Assembly (NCBI GenBank): GCA_963841705.1
Contig: CAWJDY010000023.1
Coordinates: forward strand, 62,001-126,000
Direction: 5' to 3'
Length of the DNA stretch: 64,000 nucleotides
Origin: VAZQ01 sp963841705
Lineage (GTDB): Bacteria > Pseudomonadota > Alphaproteobacteria > Rhizobiales > Xanthobacteraceae
Shown: piece after piece, positions 43,943-53,006 of the stretch
How positions within the stretch are numbered: the stretch's first letter is position 1
Layout of the letters: every line of letters begins with the position of its first letter
The notes under the pieces: generated by a model
Seen by the model: the letters and a program-made list of their open reading frames with translations, nothing else
Told to the model about the DNA's origin: nothing
Databases searched by the model: none
Made by a program: the position numbers and the translations under genes

Positions 43943-45742
43943 TCAACCTCCGCTCCGATGACCGAGCGCCCAGACATAAGCGGCGAGGGCGGAAACCTGG
44001 GCCGCGGACAGCTGGGCTCCGCCCATTGGCGGCATGGGAGCCCCGTACTCGCGCGGCTGCGGTACGCCAACGGTGATGGTGTGCGCGATCGCAGCCAAGC
44101 TGCCATCGCCCCACAGCCATTTGCCGCTGGCGAGGTCGGGCCCCTGAGGCGAGCCCTTGCCATCCGTTCCGTGGCAGCCCACACAGGGCGCACTCGCGAC
44201 TTCGCCGTCGTAGATGCGCTTGCCGAGGGCAACCTGCTCGGGTGTTGCGCCAGGTGGAGTCGGCAGCACAGCTGCGGCCTGCAACCCGGCGTTCGGATGA
44301 ATACCTTCGGGCGGAGTAGCGGCTTGCGGCGCCGAATTATCGGCTCGCGACGATCGCGCTGGTGCAGCCGCAATAGCCGCCGCAGCGGGACCACTGTAAG
44401 TCACGCGCCAGATGCGCCCGCGCTGATCGTCCGAAATATAGAGCGCACCGTCGGGTCCGAGCGCGAGCCCAGACGGCCGATGCGCGGCCTGCCCCGGTTC
44501 CTCGATTGCGCCAGCGAAGCCATCAGCAAACACCACGAACGGGCCGGACGCCTTGCCGTCAGCCAGCGGCTGGAACACGATGTTGTAGCCGCCCTGCGGG
44601 AACGGTGCGCGATTCCAGGAGCCATGAAAGGCAATGAACGCGCCTCCCTGATATGCAGTCGGGAACTGACGGGCATCATAAAGCAGGAGGTCGTTAGGCG
44701 CCCAATGGGCGGGAAACGCCGCGATGGGTGCGCGCTTGGCAGCACACAGCCCGACGCTTTTCCCGCCGTCCCCACCGTATTCCGGGGCAAGAACAAGCTT
44801 GCGCTGAGCGAGATCGAAATAACAATATGGCCAGCCGTAGTCGGCGCCCTGCTCAAGCTGCACCAGCTCCTCCGCGGGTTCGTTCGCGCCCTGCTCCGGA
44901 GTGTAGAAGCGTTGCCAGTTTTCCCGCAGCTGGTCACGGCCGTGCATGGTCGCAAATATCCGTCCTGCGGAGTCGAATACGATTCCTTCCCCATTGCGCA
45001 GACCGGAGGCAAAACGCTCGGCGGGCGAGAACCGCTGCCCAGTCCGCTTGGCGTCGTAGCGCCAGATGCCGGCCCGCGTCTCGAGCTCGGTGCACGGCTG
45101 AATGCCCGGAGAATTCGGCATTCTGTTAGCGCCCTGGCAGGAATTCGTGGCCGAGCCGAGGTCCACGTAGAGTGCACCTTGGACATCGATCTTGAACGGG
45201 TGCATCGGGTGATCGCCGGTAAGCGGTAGTCCCGAGACGACCACCTCAGGCGGATCATGTGGCGCAGCAGTCTCCGGCGGCAGGGCATAACGAACGATGC
45301 GGTCGTTTGTTTCCGCGTAAAGCGCGCCATTATAGAGTGCGATTCCAGTGCCACCGGCATTGCCGCTTTCAGTGCCAGGACCGAAACGGACGACCACATC
45401 AGCGCGGCCGTTGCCGGTCGTATCTTTCAGGGCAATCAGGAATCCGCCGGCGGGCGGTTTGTCGTTGCGGTAATAGCGGCCACTCCAGGTGTTGACATAG
45501 AGCACGCCGTTGGGGGCCACGACCATTTGCCGAGCGTGACCGATGTTGTCGGCGAACACCGTTGCACAAAAGCCGGGGGGCAGGGTGATCCCGCCGTTGT
45601 CGCCCGCGCACGGCCGTGCCCCTCCCGCGACCGTGCGGTCCGCGTCCTGGGCAACCGATAACGAGGCGGTCAGCGGCGCAATGGCGAGCATACCGGCGCT
45701 CACCACCGCACCCCGAGCCATCCACGTCATTGTGACGATCAT
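43943..45742 (-). CDS. PQQ-type sugar dehydrogenase fused to cytochrome c
   Basis: The 599-residue protein has an export signal (about 10-33). A six-bladed propeller of the soluble glucose/sorbosone dehydrogenase type follows (about 55-455: PPGFCATVFADNIGHARQM, SGLRNGEGIVFD, DYGWPYCY, HRPSGLALGPDGALYISDD), then an Ala/Pro linker, then a class I cytochrome c domain with CVGCH (520-524) and a Met ligand near GAPMPPMGG. It should oxidise a sugar or related alcohol in the periplasm and pass electrons to its own heme. The ATG at 45742 overlaps the stop of the formate dehydrogenase beta gene by four bases, so its translation is coupled to that operon. Its presence inside the formate dehydrogenase operon is unusual. 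Confidence 0.88.
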   Translation of the reverse strand: MIVTMTWMARGAVVSAGMLAIAPLTASLSVAQDADRTVAGGARPCAGDNGGITLPPGFCATVFADNIGHARQMVVAPNGVLYVNTWSGRYYRNDKPPAGGFLIALKDTTGNGRADVVVRFGPGTESGNAGGTGIALYNGALYAETNDRIVRYALPPETAAPHDPPEVVVSGLPLTGDHPMHPFKIDVQGALYVDLGSATNSCQGANRMPNSPGIQPCTELETRAGIWRYDAKRTGQRFSPAERFASGLRNGEGIVFDSAGRIFATMHGRDQLRENWQRFYTPEQGANEPAEELVQLEQGADYGWPYCYFDLAQRKLVLAPEYGGDGGKSVGLCAAKRAPIAAFPAHWAPNDLLLYDARQFPTAYQGGAFIAFHGSWNRAPFPQGGYNIVFQPLADGKASGPFVVFADGFAGAIEEPGQAAHRPSGLALGPDGALYISDDQRGRIWRVTYSGPAAAAIAAAPARSSRADNSAPQAATPPEGIHPNAGLQAAAVLPTPPGATPEQVALGKRIYDGEVASAPCVGCHGTDGKGSPQGPDLASGKWLWGDGSLAAIAHTITVGVPQPREYGAPMPPMGGAQLSAAQVSALAAYVWALGHRSGG

Positions 45743-46341
45743 GTCGTGATCCCGTCGTGATAGGCGGTCAGCCAACCCCAGCTACCGGAGCCATAGCCTC
45801 GCGCCTTCACACGGTCCTTGTAGATCTGCGCGATCATCTCGCCGTCGCCCGCAAGCAGCGACTTGGTGGAGCACATCTCGGCGCACAGCGGCAGCTTGCC
45901 CGCAAGCATGCGGTTGGCGCCGTATTTGCTGTATTCCTCGATGCTGCCGGGCACTTCCGATCCGCCGCCGCCGGCGCAGTAGGTGCATTTGTCCATCTTG
46001 CCGCGGGAGCCGAAATTGCTGACGTTGGGATATTGCGGCGCGCCGAACGGACAGGCGTAGAAGCAGTAGCCGCACCCGATGCACAGATCCTTGTCGTGCA
46101 GCACCACGCCGTCGTCCGTCGAGAAAATGCAGGTCACCGGGCAGACCGCCGCGCACGGAGCGTCGGTGCAGTGCATGCATGCCATCGAAACCGAGCGCTC
46201 GCCGGGCTTGCCGTCGTTGATGGTGACCACGCGGCGCCGGTTGAGGCCCCACGGCACCTCGTTCTCGTTCTTGCAGGCGGTGACGCAGGCGTTGCACTCG
46301 ATGCAACGGTCGGCGTCGCAGAGAAATTTCATCCGGGCCAT
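45739..46341 (-). CDS. Formate dehydrogenase beta subunit (4Fe-4S ferredoxin type)
   Basis: The 200-residue protein carries electrons from the molybdenum subunit to the cytochrome b. Four iron-sulfur cluster motifs are visible: CIECNACVTAC, CMHCTDAPCAAVCP, CIGCGYCFYACPFGAP and a KCTYC with a later CAEMC. It is shorter than E. coli FdnH (about 294 residues) and lacks that protein's C-terminal membrane helix. ATG 46341 has GAGAGGG upstream; the longer frame is not family-like. The gap from the alpha subunit gene is 13 bases. Confidence 0.95.
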   Translation of the reverse strand: MARMKFLCDADRCIECNACVTACKNENEVPWGLNRRRVVTINDGKPGERSVSMACMHCTDAPCAAVCPVTCIFSTDDGVVLHDKDLCIGCGYCFYACPFGAPQYPNVSNFGSRGKMDKCTYCAGGGGSEVPGSIEEYSKYGANRMLAGKLPLCAEMCSTKSLLAGDGEMIAQIYKDRVKARGYGSGSWGWLTAYHDGITT

Positions 46342-46354
46342 GGTGCTCGCCCTC

Positions 46355-49258
46355 TCACGCCGCTCTGATCTGACAGAGGGTGGCCTTTGGTTCCTGCATC
46401 CCGGTCGCCGGGTCGTATCCGTACGTGGTGAGCGTGTTGACGCTTTCGCCAAGCACGATCGGATCATTGCCTTTCGGATATTTGCTGCGCTGGTCGACGC
46501 CTTCGTACCAGCCGGCGAAATGATACGGCATCCAGGCCACGCCCTTGCCGATGCGCGGGGTAATCAGCGCCTTCATCCGCGCCTTTGATTGGCTCTCGGG
46601 GCCGGTGACCCAGACCCAGGCGCCATCCTTGATGCCGCGCTCGGCCGCATCAGCCGGATTGATCTCGACGAACATGTCTTGCTTGAGCTCGGCCAGCCAC
46701 TTGTTGGAGCGTGTCTCTTCGCCGCCGCCCTCATAGTCGACCAGTCGGCCGGATGTCAGGATCAGCGGGAAATGTTTGACGATGCCCTTCTCGACGGCCG
46801 TTTTCTGCACGGTGAAACCGACATTGGGAACGCGGAACTGCCTGGCGTCCGGCAAGGTCGGATATTGCGCGACGAGATCGGGGCGCGAGGTGTAGATGAC
46901 TTCGCGGTGGACCGGGATCGGATCCGGCAAATTCCACGCATTCGTGCGGGCCTTGCCGTTGCCGTAGGGAATGCAGCCGTGCTCGATCGCCACGCGCTGG
47001 ATGCCGCCCGAGAGGTCGGTGGACCAGGACACCGCGTCGGGATTGGCCGCATTCACCTGGGCAATCACCGCCATCTCCTGCGCGGTGAGATCCTTGTCCC
47101 AGCCGAGCTTCTTGAGCACGCCGAGCGTGAACTCGGGATATCCGTCCTTGATCTCGGAGCCGACCGAATAGGAGCCGTCGGAGAGGAGGCTCACGCCGTT
47201 GCGCTCCACGCCGAAGCGCGCGCGGAAGGTGCCGCCGCCTTCCTTCACCGGCACATTGGTGTCGTAGAGAATTGGCGTGCCGGGGTGCTTGAACTCCGGC
47301 GTTCCCCAGCACGGCCACGGCAGCCCGTATACCTCGCCGCCCACCTCCGGATCGTCCTTTGGCGCGCGCAGCGTGACCACGTCGAACTTGGACTGATTGT
47401 GCATGTGCGCCTTGAGGCGCTCGGGAGACTGGCCGCAATAGCCGGTGGACCAGCCGCCGCGATTGATCTCGCGCAGGATGTCCTCGGCCGAGACCTCGCC
47501 GGCCACGACCTTGATGTTCTTGAACATCTCCTCGGCAAAGCCGAGCTTGCGGGCGAAGAGATACATCGTGTCGTAGTCGTTCTTGCACTCGAAGATCGGC
47601 TTGACGATCCGCTCGCCCCATTGCAGCGAGCGGTTCGACGCCGTGCGCGACCCGCTCATCTCGAAGCTGGTGCAGGCCGGTAAGAGGTACGTGCCGTTCT
47701 TGCGCTCGGAGAGCACCGCCCAGGTGGTGGGATAGGGATCGCACACGACCAGAAGCTCGAGCTTCTCGATGCCCTTGGCCGCGTCCGGCATGCGCGTGAT
47801 GGTGTTGCCGCCATGGCCCATGACGACCATCGCTTTCATGGTGTCGGGCTGGGAAACCTGGTCCTTCGGCAGCAGGGTCGCATCGAACCAGCGCGTGCTG
47901 GTGACCCCGGGTGTTTGCATGAAAGTCTTGTTGGCGAAACGCGAGAGCATCCAATCGTAATCGACGTCCCATACGCGGCACCAATGCCTCCACGCCCCCT
48001 CGTCGAGGCCGTAATAGAGCGGCAGCGTCGTCACATCGAGGCCGAGGTCGGTCGCGCCCTGGACGTTGTCGTGGCCGCGGAAGATATTGGCACCGGTGCC
48101 GGGACTACCGACATTGCCTGTCGCGAGCACAAAGATGCAGCTGGCGCGGACATTGGCCGTGCCGAAGGAGTATTGCGTCTGGCCCATCGCCCAGATCAGA
48201 CATGAGGGCTTCTGCTTGGCGAAGATCTCGGCGATGCGTTTGACCTGCGCCTCCGGCAAACCGGTGACGCGCTCGACCTCGGCGGGGTGCCAGTTCTCGA
48301 CCTCCTTGCGGATGTCGTCCATCCCATAGACGCGCTGTCGGATGAATTCCTTGTCCTCCCAACCGTTCTGAAAGATGTGCCAGAGCATGCCGTAGATGGT
48401 CGGGATGTGGGTGCCCGGGCGCACGCGGACGTATTCGGTGGCATGCGCGGCGGTGCGCGTCATCCGCGGGTCGATGACGATCATGTTGGCGCGGTTGAGC
48501 TCCTTGCCTTCGAGGATGTGCTGCAGCGAGACCGGATGCGCCTCCGCCGGATTGCCGCCCATGATCATGATGGTCTTGGAATTGCGGATGTCGTTGTAGC
48601 TGTTGGTCATGGCACCGTAGCCCCAGGTGTTGGCGACGCCGGTGACCGTGGTGGAGTGGCAAATGCGGGCCTGATGATCGGAGTTGTTGGTGCCCCAGAA
48701 GGCAGCGAGCTTGCGGTTGAGGTAGGCGGCCTCATTGGTGAATTTGGCGGAGCCGAGCCAGTACACCGAATCCGGTCCCGACTTCGACCGGATCTCCAGC
48801 AACTTGTCGCCGATCTCGTCGATCGCCTGGTCCCAGGAGATGCGATTCCACGCGCCGTTCACAAGCTTCATCGGAAAGCGCATGCGACGTTCGCTGAGCA
48901 CGTCGTCGCGCACGGCCGCGCCCTTGCAGCAGTGCGAGCCGCGATTGATTGGAGAATCCCAGCCCGGCTCCTGCCCGGTCCACACGCCGTTGACGACCTC
49001 GGCAATGACCGTGCAGCCGACGGAGCAATGAGTGCAGACGTTCTTGCGCCGGAACACCGTCACGCCGGGAGGCGGCGGCGGGCCGGCCTTGGCGGTGCGG
49101 ACAGCACCGACCGACAAGGTGCCGAGCGCGGCCAGGCTGCCGGCCGCGAGACCTGAACGATGCAGGAAGCTGCGACGATCGAGATCGCCAGTCGGTGCGG
49201 CCGGGAGTGCTGGAAGCGGGCTGCGGCGAGGCTGCTGTTGCGTTCGCTTGATCAGCAC
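46355..49258 (-). CDS. Formate dehydrogenase major subunit (Mo-bisMGD)
   Basis: The 967-residue protein oxidises formate to CO2 in the periplasm. It has a Tat signal (DRRSFLHRSGLAAGSLAALG, twin Arg 28-29), a 4Fe-4S site (Cys75, Cys78, Cys82, Cys110) and the active-site Cys200-His201 in ARICHSTTV, so no selenocysteine is needed. WGYGAMTNSYNDIR, GGNPAEAHPVSLQH and the C-terminal molybdopterin-binding domain are all present. The start is GTG 49258, 5 bases after AAGGAGG. It follows the Tat-target peptide by 11 bases and precedes the beta subunit by 13. It is most like the FdnG/FdoG membrane enzymes. Confidence 0.95.
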   Translation of the reverse strand: MLIKRTQQQPRRSPLPALPAAPTGDLDRRSFLHRSGLAAGSLAALGTLSVGAVRTAKAGPPPPPGVTVFRRKNVCTHCSVGCTVIAEVVNGVWTGQEPGWDSPINRGSHCCKGAAVRDDVLSERRMRFPMKLVNGAWNRISWDQAIDEIGDKLLEIRSKSGPDSVYWLGSAKFTNEAAYLNRKLAAFWGTNNSDHQARICHSTTVTGVANTWGYGAMTNSYNDIRNSKTIMIMGGNPAEAHPVSLQHILEGKELNRANMIVIDPRMTRTAAHATEYVRVRPGTHIPTIYGMLWHIFQNGWEDKEFIRQRVYGMDDIRKEVENWHPAEVERVTGLPEAQVKRIAEIFAKQKPSCLIWAMGQTQYSFGTANVRASCIFVLATGNVGSPGTGANIFRGHDNVQGATDLGLDVTTLPLYYGLDEGAWRHWCRVWDVDYDWMLSRFANKTFMQTPGVTSTRWFDATLLPKDQVSQPDTMKAMVVMGHGGNTITRMPDAAKGIEKLELLVVCDPYPTTWAVLSERKNGTYLLPACTSFEMSGSRTASNRSLQWGERIVKPIFECKNDYDTMYLFARKLGFAEEMFKNIKVVAGEVSAEDILREINRGGWSTGYCGQSPERLKAHMHNQSKFDVVTLRAPKDDPEVGGEVYGLPWPCWGTPEFKHPGTPILYDTNVPVKEGGGTFRARFGVERNGVSLLSDGSYSVGSEIKDGYPEFTLGVLKKLGWDKDLTAQEMAVIAQVNAANPDAVSWSTDLSGGIQRVAIEHGCIPYGNGKARTNAWNLPDPIPVHREVIYTSRPDLVAQYPTLPDARQFRVPNVGFTVQKTAVEKGIVKHFPLILTSGRLVDYEGGGEETRSNKWLAELKQDMFVEINPADAAERGIKDGAWVWVTGPESQSKARMKALITPRIGKGVAWMPYHFAGWYEGVDQRSKYPKGNDPIVLGESVNTLTTYGYDPATGMQEPKATLCQIRAA

Positions 49259-49269
49259 CACGACCTCCT

Positions 49270-49473
49270 TCACTTCGCCGGATAGCGGTTGACCCGGTAA
49301 AAGGTTTGCACCTCGGGCGAGTTTGCTTGGTAGCGAGCCCTGCGCTTGTCGGGGAACTTGGATTTGTCGGCACCCGCGGAACTGCACGCGGCTGTGGTCG
49401 CCGTCGCAGCACCAACCGCCAGCACGCGCAGGAGATCCCGGCGGCCGATTTTGGGATTGACGCCCTCTTTCAC
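49270..49473 (-). CDS. Formate dehydrogenase-region Tat-target small protein
   Basis: The 67-residue protein has a twin-arginine signal (GRRDLLRVLAVGAATATTAA) followed by Cys30 and a short basic tail (KRRARYQANSPEVQTFYRVN). It matches the small family found just upstream of formate dehydrogenase alpha genes in proteobacteria (the TIGR02811 type, from memory). I choose GTG 49473, preceded by GAGGCAG; an upstream GTG at 49503 is possible. It is the first gene of the operon. The role is unknown; a part in export or assembly is likely. Confidence 0.85.
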   Translation of the reverse strand: MKEGVNPKIGRRDLLRVLAVGAATATTAACSSAGADKSKFPDKRRARYQANSPEVQTFYRVNRYPAK

Positions 49474-49680
49474 GTGCTGCCTCGCTTCAGATGAGCTGCA
49501 CACGCCATGAGCATTTGCCCGGCGCGGCCGTGGCGCATTTGCGCATCAGTTCTAATCCGCGCGCTCCGAGCGCGCTTTGAAGATTTTGCCCTTGGTGGTC
49601 AGATCTTGCCGATAGCGTCCGTCGAAGAGCTTTGTTCTGTCCGCTAGGGCGCGTTTCGATGAAGTTGAACACGATCGCTG

Positions 49681-49831
49681 CGTAGGGTGGGTTAGTCGTC
49701 CAAAGTCGGCTGGTAACAGCCGACTTTGGACGGCGTAACCCACCGTCAACCGCAGGAGCAACGCCGGCGGGTATCGGTGGGTTACGCCATCGAGCCGGCT
49801 GGAGCCGGCTCGACGGCTAACCCACCCTACG
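49681..49831. mobile_element. MITE-like element with 15-bp terminal inverted repeats
   Basis: CGTAGGGTGGGTTAG (49681-49695) and its exact complement (49817-49831) bound 151 bases. Inside is a 16-bp hairpin, CGTCCAAAGTCGGCTG with a GTAA loop (49697-49732), and a GAGCCGGCT palindrome near 49785. Its ends match the element at 11341-11509. The rest of 49474-50323 holds no recognised gene, only direct repeats of GCGAGTGTCGGT near 50227-50278. Confidence 0.65.
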
Positions 49832-50323
49832 TATCTGTCCCCTAGGTTCGGCCGCGCGCCGCGTGTGGACTTCCAGGGCGGCTGCGAATTCTGCCTGCTG
49901 CGCCGATGCGATTTCCACGCAAATAGTGACAGCGGTTGGACGTCATCAGTCCACTCCGAAACGAGTCCCGTGTCAGTCGATGCCCAATCGAAGGCGCGAA
50001 TGCGCGCGGCTAATTCACTGTGAGCAAGTCGGAAGCGTCGGCATGATTCGGCACCGCGCGCTTGATCTTGACTGCCGCGCCTATCCGGCAAAAGCCTCGC
50101 CTCCGGGCGCCTGCCGGGAGACCGGTTCGCTCGCGTCGCTGATCTCTTTTGCGATTTGCTCATGCCCGCCTCGCGGCACATGGCTTGGTCGCAAGGTAAC
50201 TCAGTCGCTGACGAAAGGTTCCTTGCTAGCGAGTGTCGGTTCGCCGACACAAGGTGCCCTGCTGGCGAGTGTCGGTAGCGAAATGGCCTCCGCCTTGTGC
50301 ACGAAATCAAGCTGATCGACAGC

Positions 50324-50509
50324 CTAGGTGACGACGAACTTCATAGTCGGGCGCTGCACCGCCTCGGCGATGGCTTCGGCATCGCGGAAATCGTTCTTCT
50401 GGTCTTTGCTATAGGGGCGCCCGTATTTCGCTGGCATCAGCCGAGCGTCGTGACCAAGCGCTTGCAGTTTGCAGCGACACCGCCCACCCCGGCCTTCACC
50501 ATTTGCCTA
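50324..50509 (-). pseudogene. IS110-family transposase remnant
   Basis: About 55 codons read LQALGHDARLMPAKYGRPYS, then KDQKNDFRDAEAIAEAVQRP and TMKFV, the conserved RuvC-like DEDD-type region of IS110-family transposases (LGHxVRLMPA.Y, NDxxDAEAI). The rest of the element is missing on both sides: stop codons lie directly before and after. It is adjacent to the small gene at 50507, whose 3' end meets its 5' edge. Confidence 0.75.
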
Positions 50510-50719
50510 GGGCTCCCGCTCTGATTTCTCCTGCCGGTTGTCAGGCTCGCGTTCAATGGCTTCGAGCTTCTCACTCGCCAGTTGGTTTCGAGTATTGATC
50601 AGATCAAGCCAGCCCGCCGCGAGTTTGAGCCATGTTGTCTTGTCTTGGGGGCTGATGGCGGCTGCCGCCATGCGGCCACATAGCTCTGCCTTGGCCCGAT
50701 ACTCGTCAGACTTGGCCAA
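50507..50719 (-). CDS. Small hypothetical protein (70 aa)
   Basis: The protein reads MAKSDEYRAKAELCGRMAAA, then helical sequence with WLKLAAGWLDLINTRNQLAS and an acidic/basic tail. It is probably all helical and cytosolic. From memory it resembles many short Bradyrhizobium hypothetical proteins that begin MAKxDEYRAKAxEC. No function is known. The downstream side is the IS110 remnant. Confidence 0.6.
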   Translation of the reverse strand: MAKSDEYRAKAELCGRMAAAAISPQDKTTWLKLAAGWLDLINTRNQLASEKLEAIEREPDNRQEKSEREP

Positions 50720-51105
50720 ACATCACTCCATGTCGCCATAATTGTAAACGCTCACCCCGCGTTGGAGATAAACGCGCGGATTAGAATGCTCCACTGTGAC
50801 AAATCACCGGACAAATTGCCTCAGCGACCACTACCCAGAATGCCCTAATTCCCGACTGCCACCGCGGGGACCTCGGATCACTGGCGGTGGTGGCCCTGGT
50901 CGGGATGAGACTGGCATCTCTGCGTACCCGATCAGGGCCTATCTGTTGGAGCGCTGGCGGTGAACGTCGCTGCTTCGATCCCAGTGCGGGCTCGCCGGCG
51001 GGTCGGAATTTCGCCATGCTCACCCGGCTGCCGATGATCTCCAGCGTAGATGGTATCAATTGCTACAACCAGCTATTCGGTGCGATCTGCTCCCGCTCAG
51101 CTGTC
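50720..51105. other. Gene-free stretch
   Basis: I see no convincing coding frame, repeat or RNA here. It lies upstream of the small gene and downstream of the ABC permease. Confidence 0.45.
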
Positions 51106-52224
51106 TCATATGCGCCGAAGTGCATCCGCCGGAACAAGCCGCACGGCGCGCCAGGCTGGCAGCAACGAGCCGACAATACAAAGCGCAAATGCCGCGATCA
51201 TGATCGGCGCGATCACCGCGACACGCGGCTTGAACGAGATCAGGTCACCGATCGCCGGTATGTTCGGAAAAACCAACGCTACAGTAAAACTCAGCAGCTC
51301 ACCCAGGAGGCAACCAATTGCGCACATCAGAACACCCTCGATCACGATCGAGGCGATGATCCTTGTGCTGCTCCAGCCGATCGCCCCGAAGATGCCGATC
51401 TCTCGGGTGCGCTCCTGCGTCGCCATGACGAGCGCCGTAAGCACGTTCAGCGCGCCGATCGCTAACGCTATGATCGATACCGCCAACGACACCGCCTCGA
51501 GGATGGCAAAATTCCGGTCATTGTCGAGCACCTCGTTGGCAGTCGATGCGGTCACGTTGCCGAGCGCCTCGATGGATCTTCGCACGCGAGAGAGCTCGGC
51601 GGGCCCGCCGCTGCGTTCGACATTGACGTGTATCATTGTGACCTGCCGCGTGCGATAGCTTGCCTCCTGCAGATCCATCAGCGGCACCAGCACAATCCCT
51701 CGATTGACGATCGTTGTGTAATTGGCGATGCCGATAACCCGAAAGCCTTGGCCAAGAAGCTCCAGCTCGTCGCCAAGCTTTTTGCCCAGCGAAGCGGCTG
51801 CCGCTTCGCCAAGCACGGCAACGTGGCGTTCGCCTGGGCTCGGCACCCGCCCCTCGCGCAACGGAACCTTCTTCCACAGATAGCTGGTGTCCGGCCAACC
51901 CTCGGTCAGCACGCTGCGGTCGCCGGCGCTGGGCGCGAACATGAACAGCTCTCCCGACGCCCGCACGACACCCGGGATCGCAGCGATGCGCGCGACCATT
52001 TGCTCGGGGATGAAGCCGCCGAAGATATCGGAAGCGCCCTTCTGCATCACCACGAGATCGTCGCCCATCTCGTTGATGCCCTCCTGGGTGCTGTCTTTTA
52101 TGCTGCGCGAAAGCGCGATGAGAGCCAGCGCGCTCCCCACCGCGAGCCCCACGCCGAGAATCGAGAGGCAAGTGCGGATTGGCCGCCGGCGGAGATTGCG
52201 CAGCGCGAGACCTACGAGGTTCAT
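51106..52224 (-). CDS. ABC transporter permease (MacB/LolC-type, FtsX fold)
   Basis: The 372-residue protein starts MNLVGLALRNLRRRPIRTCL and has one N-terminal helix (about 20-42), a large periplasmic MacB-PCD-like domain (about 45-240), and three C-terminal helices of the FtsX fold (AILEAVSLAVSIIALAIGAL, VATQERTREIGIFGAIGW-type coupling loop, and a final RVAVIAPIMIAAFALCIVG). It is a mechanotransmission-type exporter or lipoprotein transporter. Its ATG overlaps the ATPase stop by four bases. No adaptor protein gene is linked, so it is not a full MacAB. Its link to the divergent oxoamine synthase suggests export of that product (inference). Confidence 0.9.
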   Translation of the reverse strand: MNLVGLALRNLRRRPIRTCLSILGVGLAVGSALALIALSRSIKDSTQEGINEMGDDLVVMQKGASDIFGGFIPEQMVARIAAIPGVVRASGELFMFAPSAGDRSVLTEGWPDTSYLWKKVPLREGRVPSPGERHVAVLGEAAAASLGKKLGDELELLGQGFRVIGIANYTTIVNRGIVLVPLMDLQEASYRTRQVTMIHVNVERSGGPAELSRVRRSIEALGNVTASTANEVLDNDRNFAILEAVSLAVSIIALAIGALNVLTALVMATQERTREIGIFGAIGWSSTRIIASIVIEGVLMCAIGCLLGELLSFTVALVFPNIPAIGDLISFKPRVAVIAPIMIAAFALCIVGSLLPAWRAVRLVPADALRRI

Positions 52225-53006
52225 TCCGCCGCCTGCCATTGAACCGGCGGCGACGGAACCGCCCTGCTGGCATCTTCGACAATGCGGCCATCCCTGATGC
52301 GCACCCGGCGGGGACAGCTCGCCGCAAGCTTTTCGTCGTGCGTCACCAGGACAAGCGTCATGCGTTGGTCCGCGCACAGCCTGAACATCAGGTGCGCAAC
52401 TTTGGCCGCGTTGTTACTGTCGAGGTTTCCGGTGGGTTCGTCTCCAATCAGCAGTGCCGGCTCATTGACGATGGCGCGCGCGATGGCTACCCGCTGCCGT
52501 TCGCCGCCGGAAAGTTTGGTGACCACGTTATTTGTACGGTGCTGCAGGCCGACATGATCGAGCACCGTTGCTGCGCGCACCCTACGGCGCCGCGCCGACA
52601 GCCTGTGCCCGAGCAGCGCGAGCTCGACGTTTTCCAGCGCGGTGAGTGTTGGGATCAGGTTGAATTCCTGGAAGACGATGCCGATGCTCAGCCGCCGCAG
52701 TTTCGCCCAGTCGCGACGCGTGCGCTGCGGGCGGCCTTCCCACAGCACGGTGCCGGCGCTTGGACGATCGATGCCGCACAACATGTTTACCAGGCTGCTC
52801 TTGCCGCTGCCGCTTGCACCGACGATCGCCACGCAATCGCCCTCCTCGATTTCCAGATCGACGTTTTTCAGCGCCGTGATGGTGCCACCGTCATAGATCC
52901 GACTCACCCCACGCAGCGAGACCAACGCCCGGCTGTCTGATGAATGCGGCTTGACTACCCGAAGGTGATCGCGGCAGGCGATGTCTATAGAGGGGCTATC
53001 GTTCAT
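52221..53006 (-). CDS. ABC transporter ATP-binding protein (LolD/MacB-type)
   Basis: The 261-residue protein has a Walker A (GASGSGKSS, about 61-69), Q-loop (FQEFNLIPTLTALEN), signature LSGGERQRVAIARA, Walker B ALLIGDEPTG and switch VTHD. The sequence GDEPTGNLDS fits the LolD/MacB exporter branch. Start 53006 is chosen because the longer frame upstream has no family similarity. It is translationally coupled to the permease and divergent from the oxoamine synthase. Confidence 0.93.
   Translation of the reverse strand: MNDSPSIDIACRDHLRVVKPHSSDSRALVSLRGVSRIYDGGTITALKNVDLEIEEGDCVAIVGASGSGKSSLVNMLCGIDRPSAGTVLWEGRPQRTRRDWAKLRRLSIGIVFQEFNLIPTLTALENVELALLGHRLSARRRRVRAATVLDHVGLQHRTNNVVTKLSGGERQRVAIARAIVNEPALLIGDEPTGNLDSNNAAKVAHLMFRLCADQRMTLVLVTHDEKLAASCPRRVRIRDGRIVEDASRAVPSPPVQWQAAE

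Noticed and set aside
46589..49156. Long plus-strand frames across the formate dehydrogenase alpha gene
   Set aside because: They mirror the codon bias of the real minus-strand gene, which has all metal and cofactor motifs.
49552..50310. A 252-codon minus-strand frame in the gap downstream of the FDH operon
   Set aside because: It reads through the MITE-like hairpins and repeats and has no family-like segment.
51106..53006. A complete MacAB-TolC macrolide exporter
   Set aside because: There is no MacA-type adaptor or TolC gene, and the ATPase and permease are separate proteins, as in Lol-type systems.
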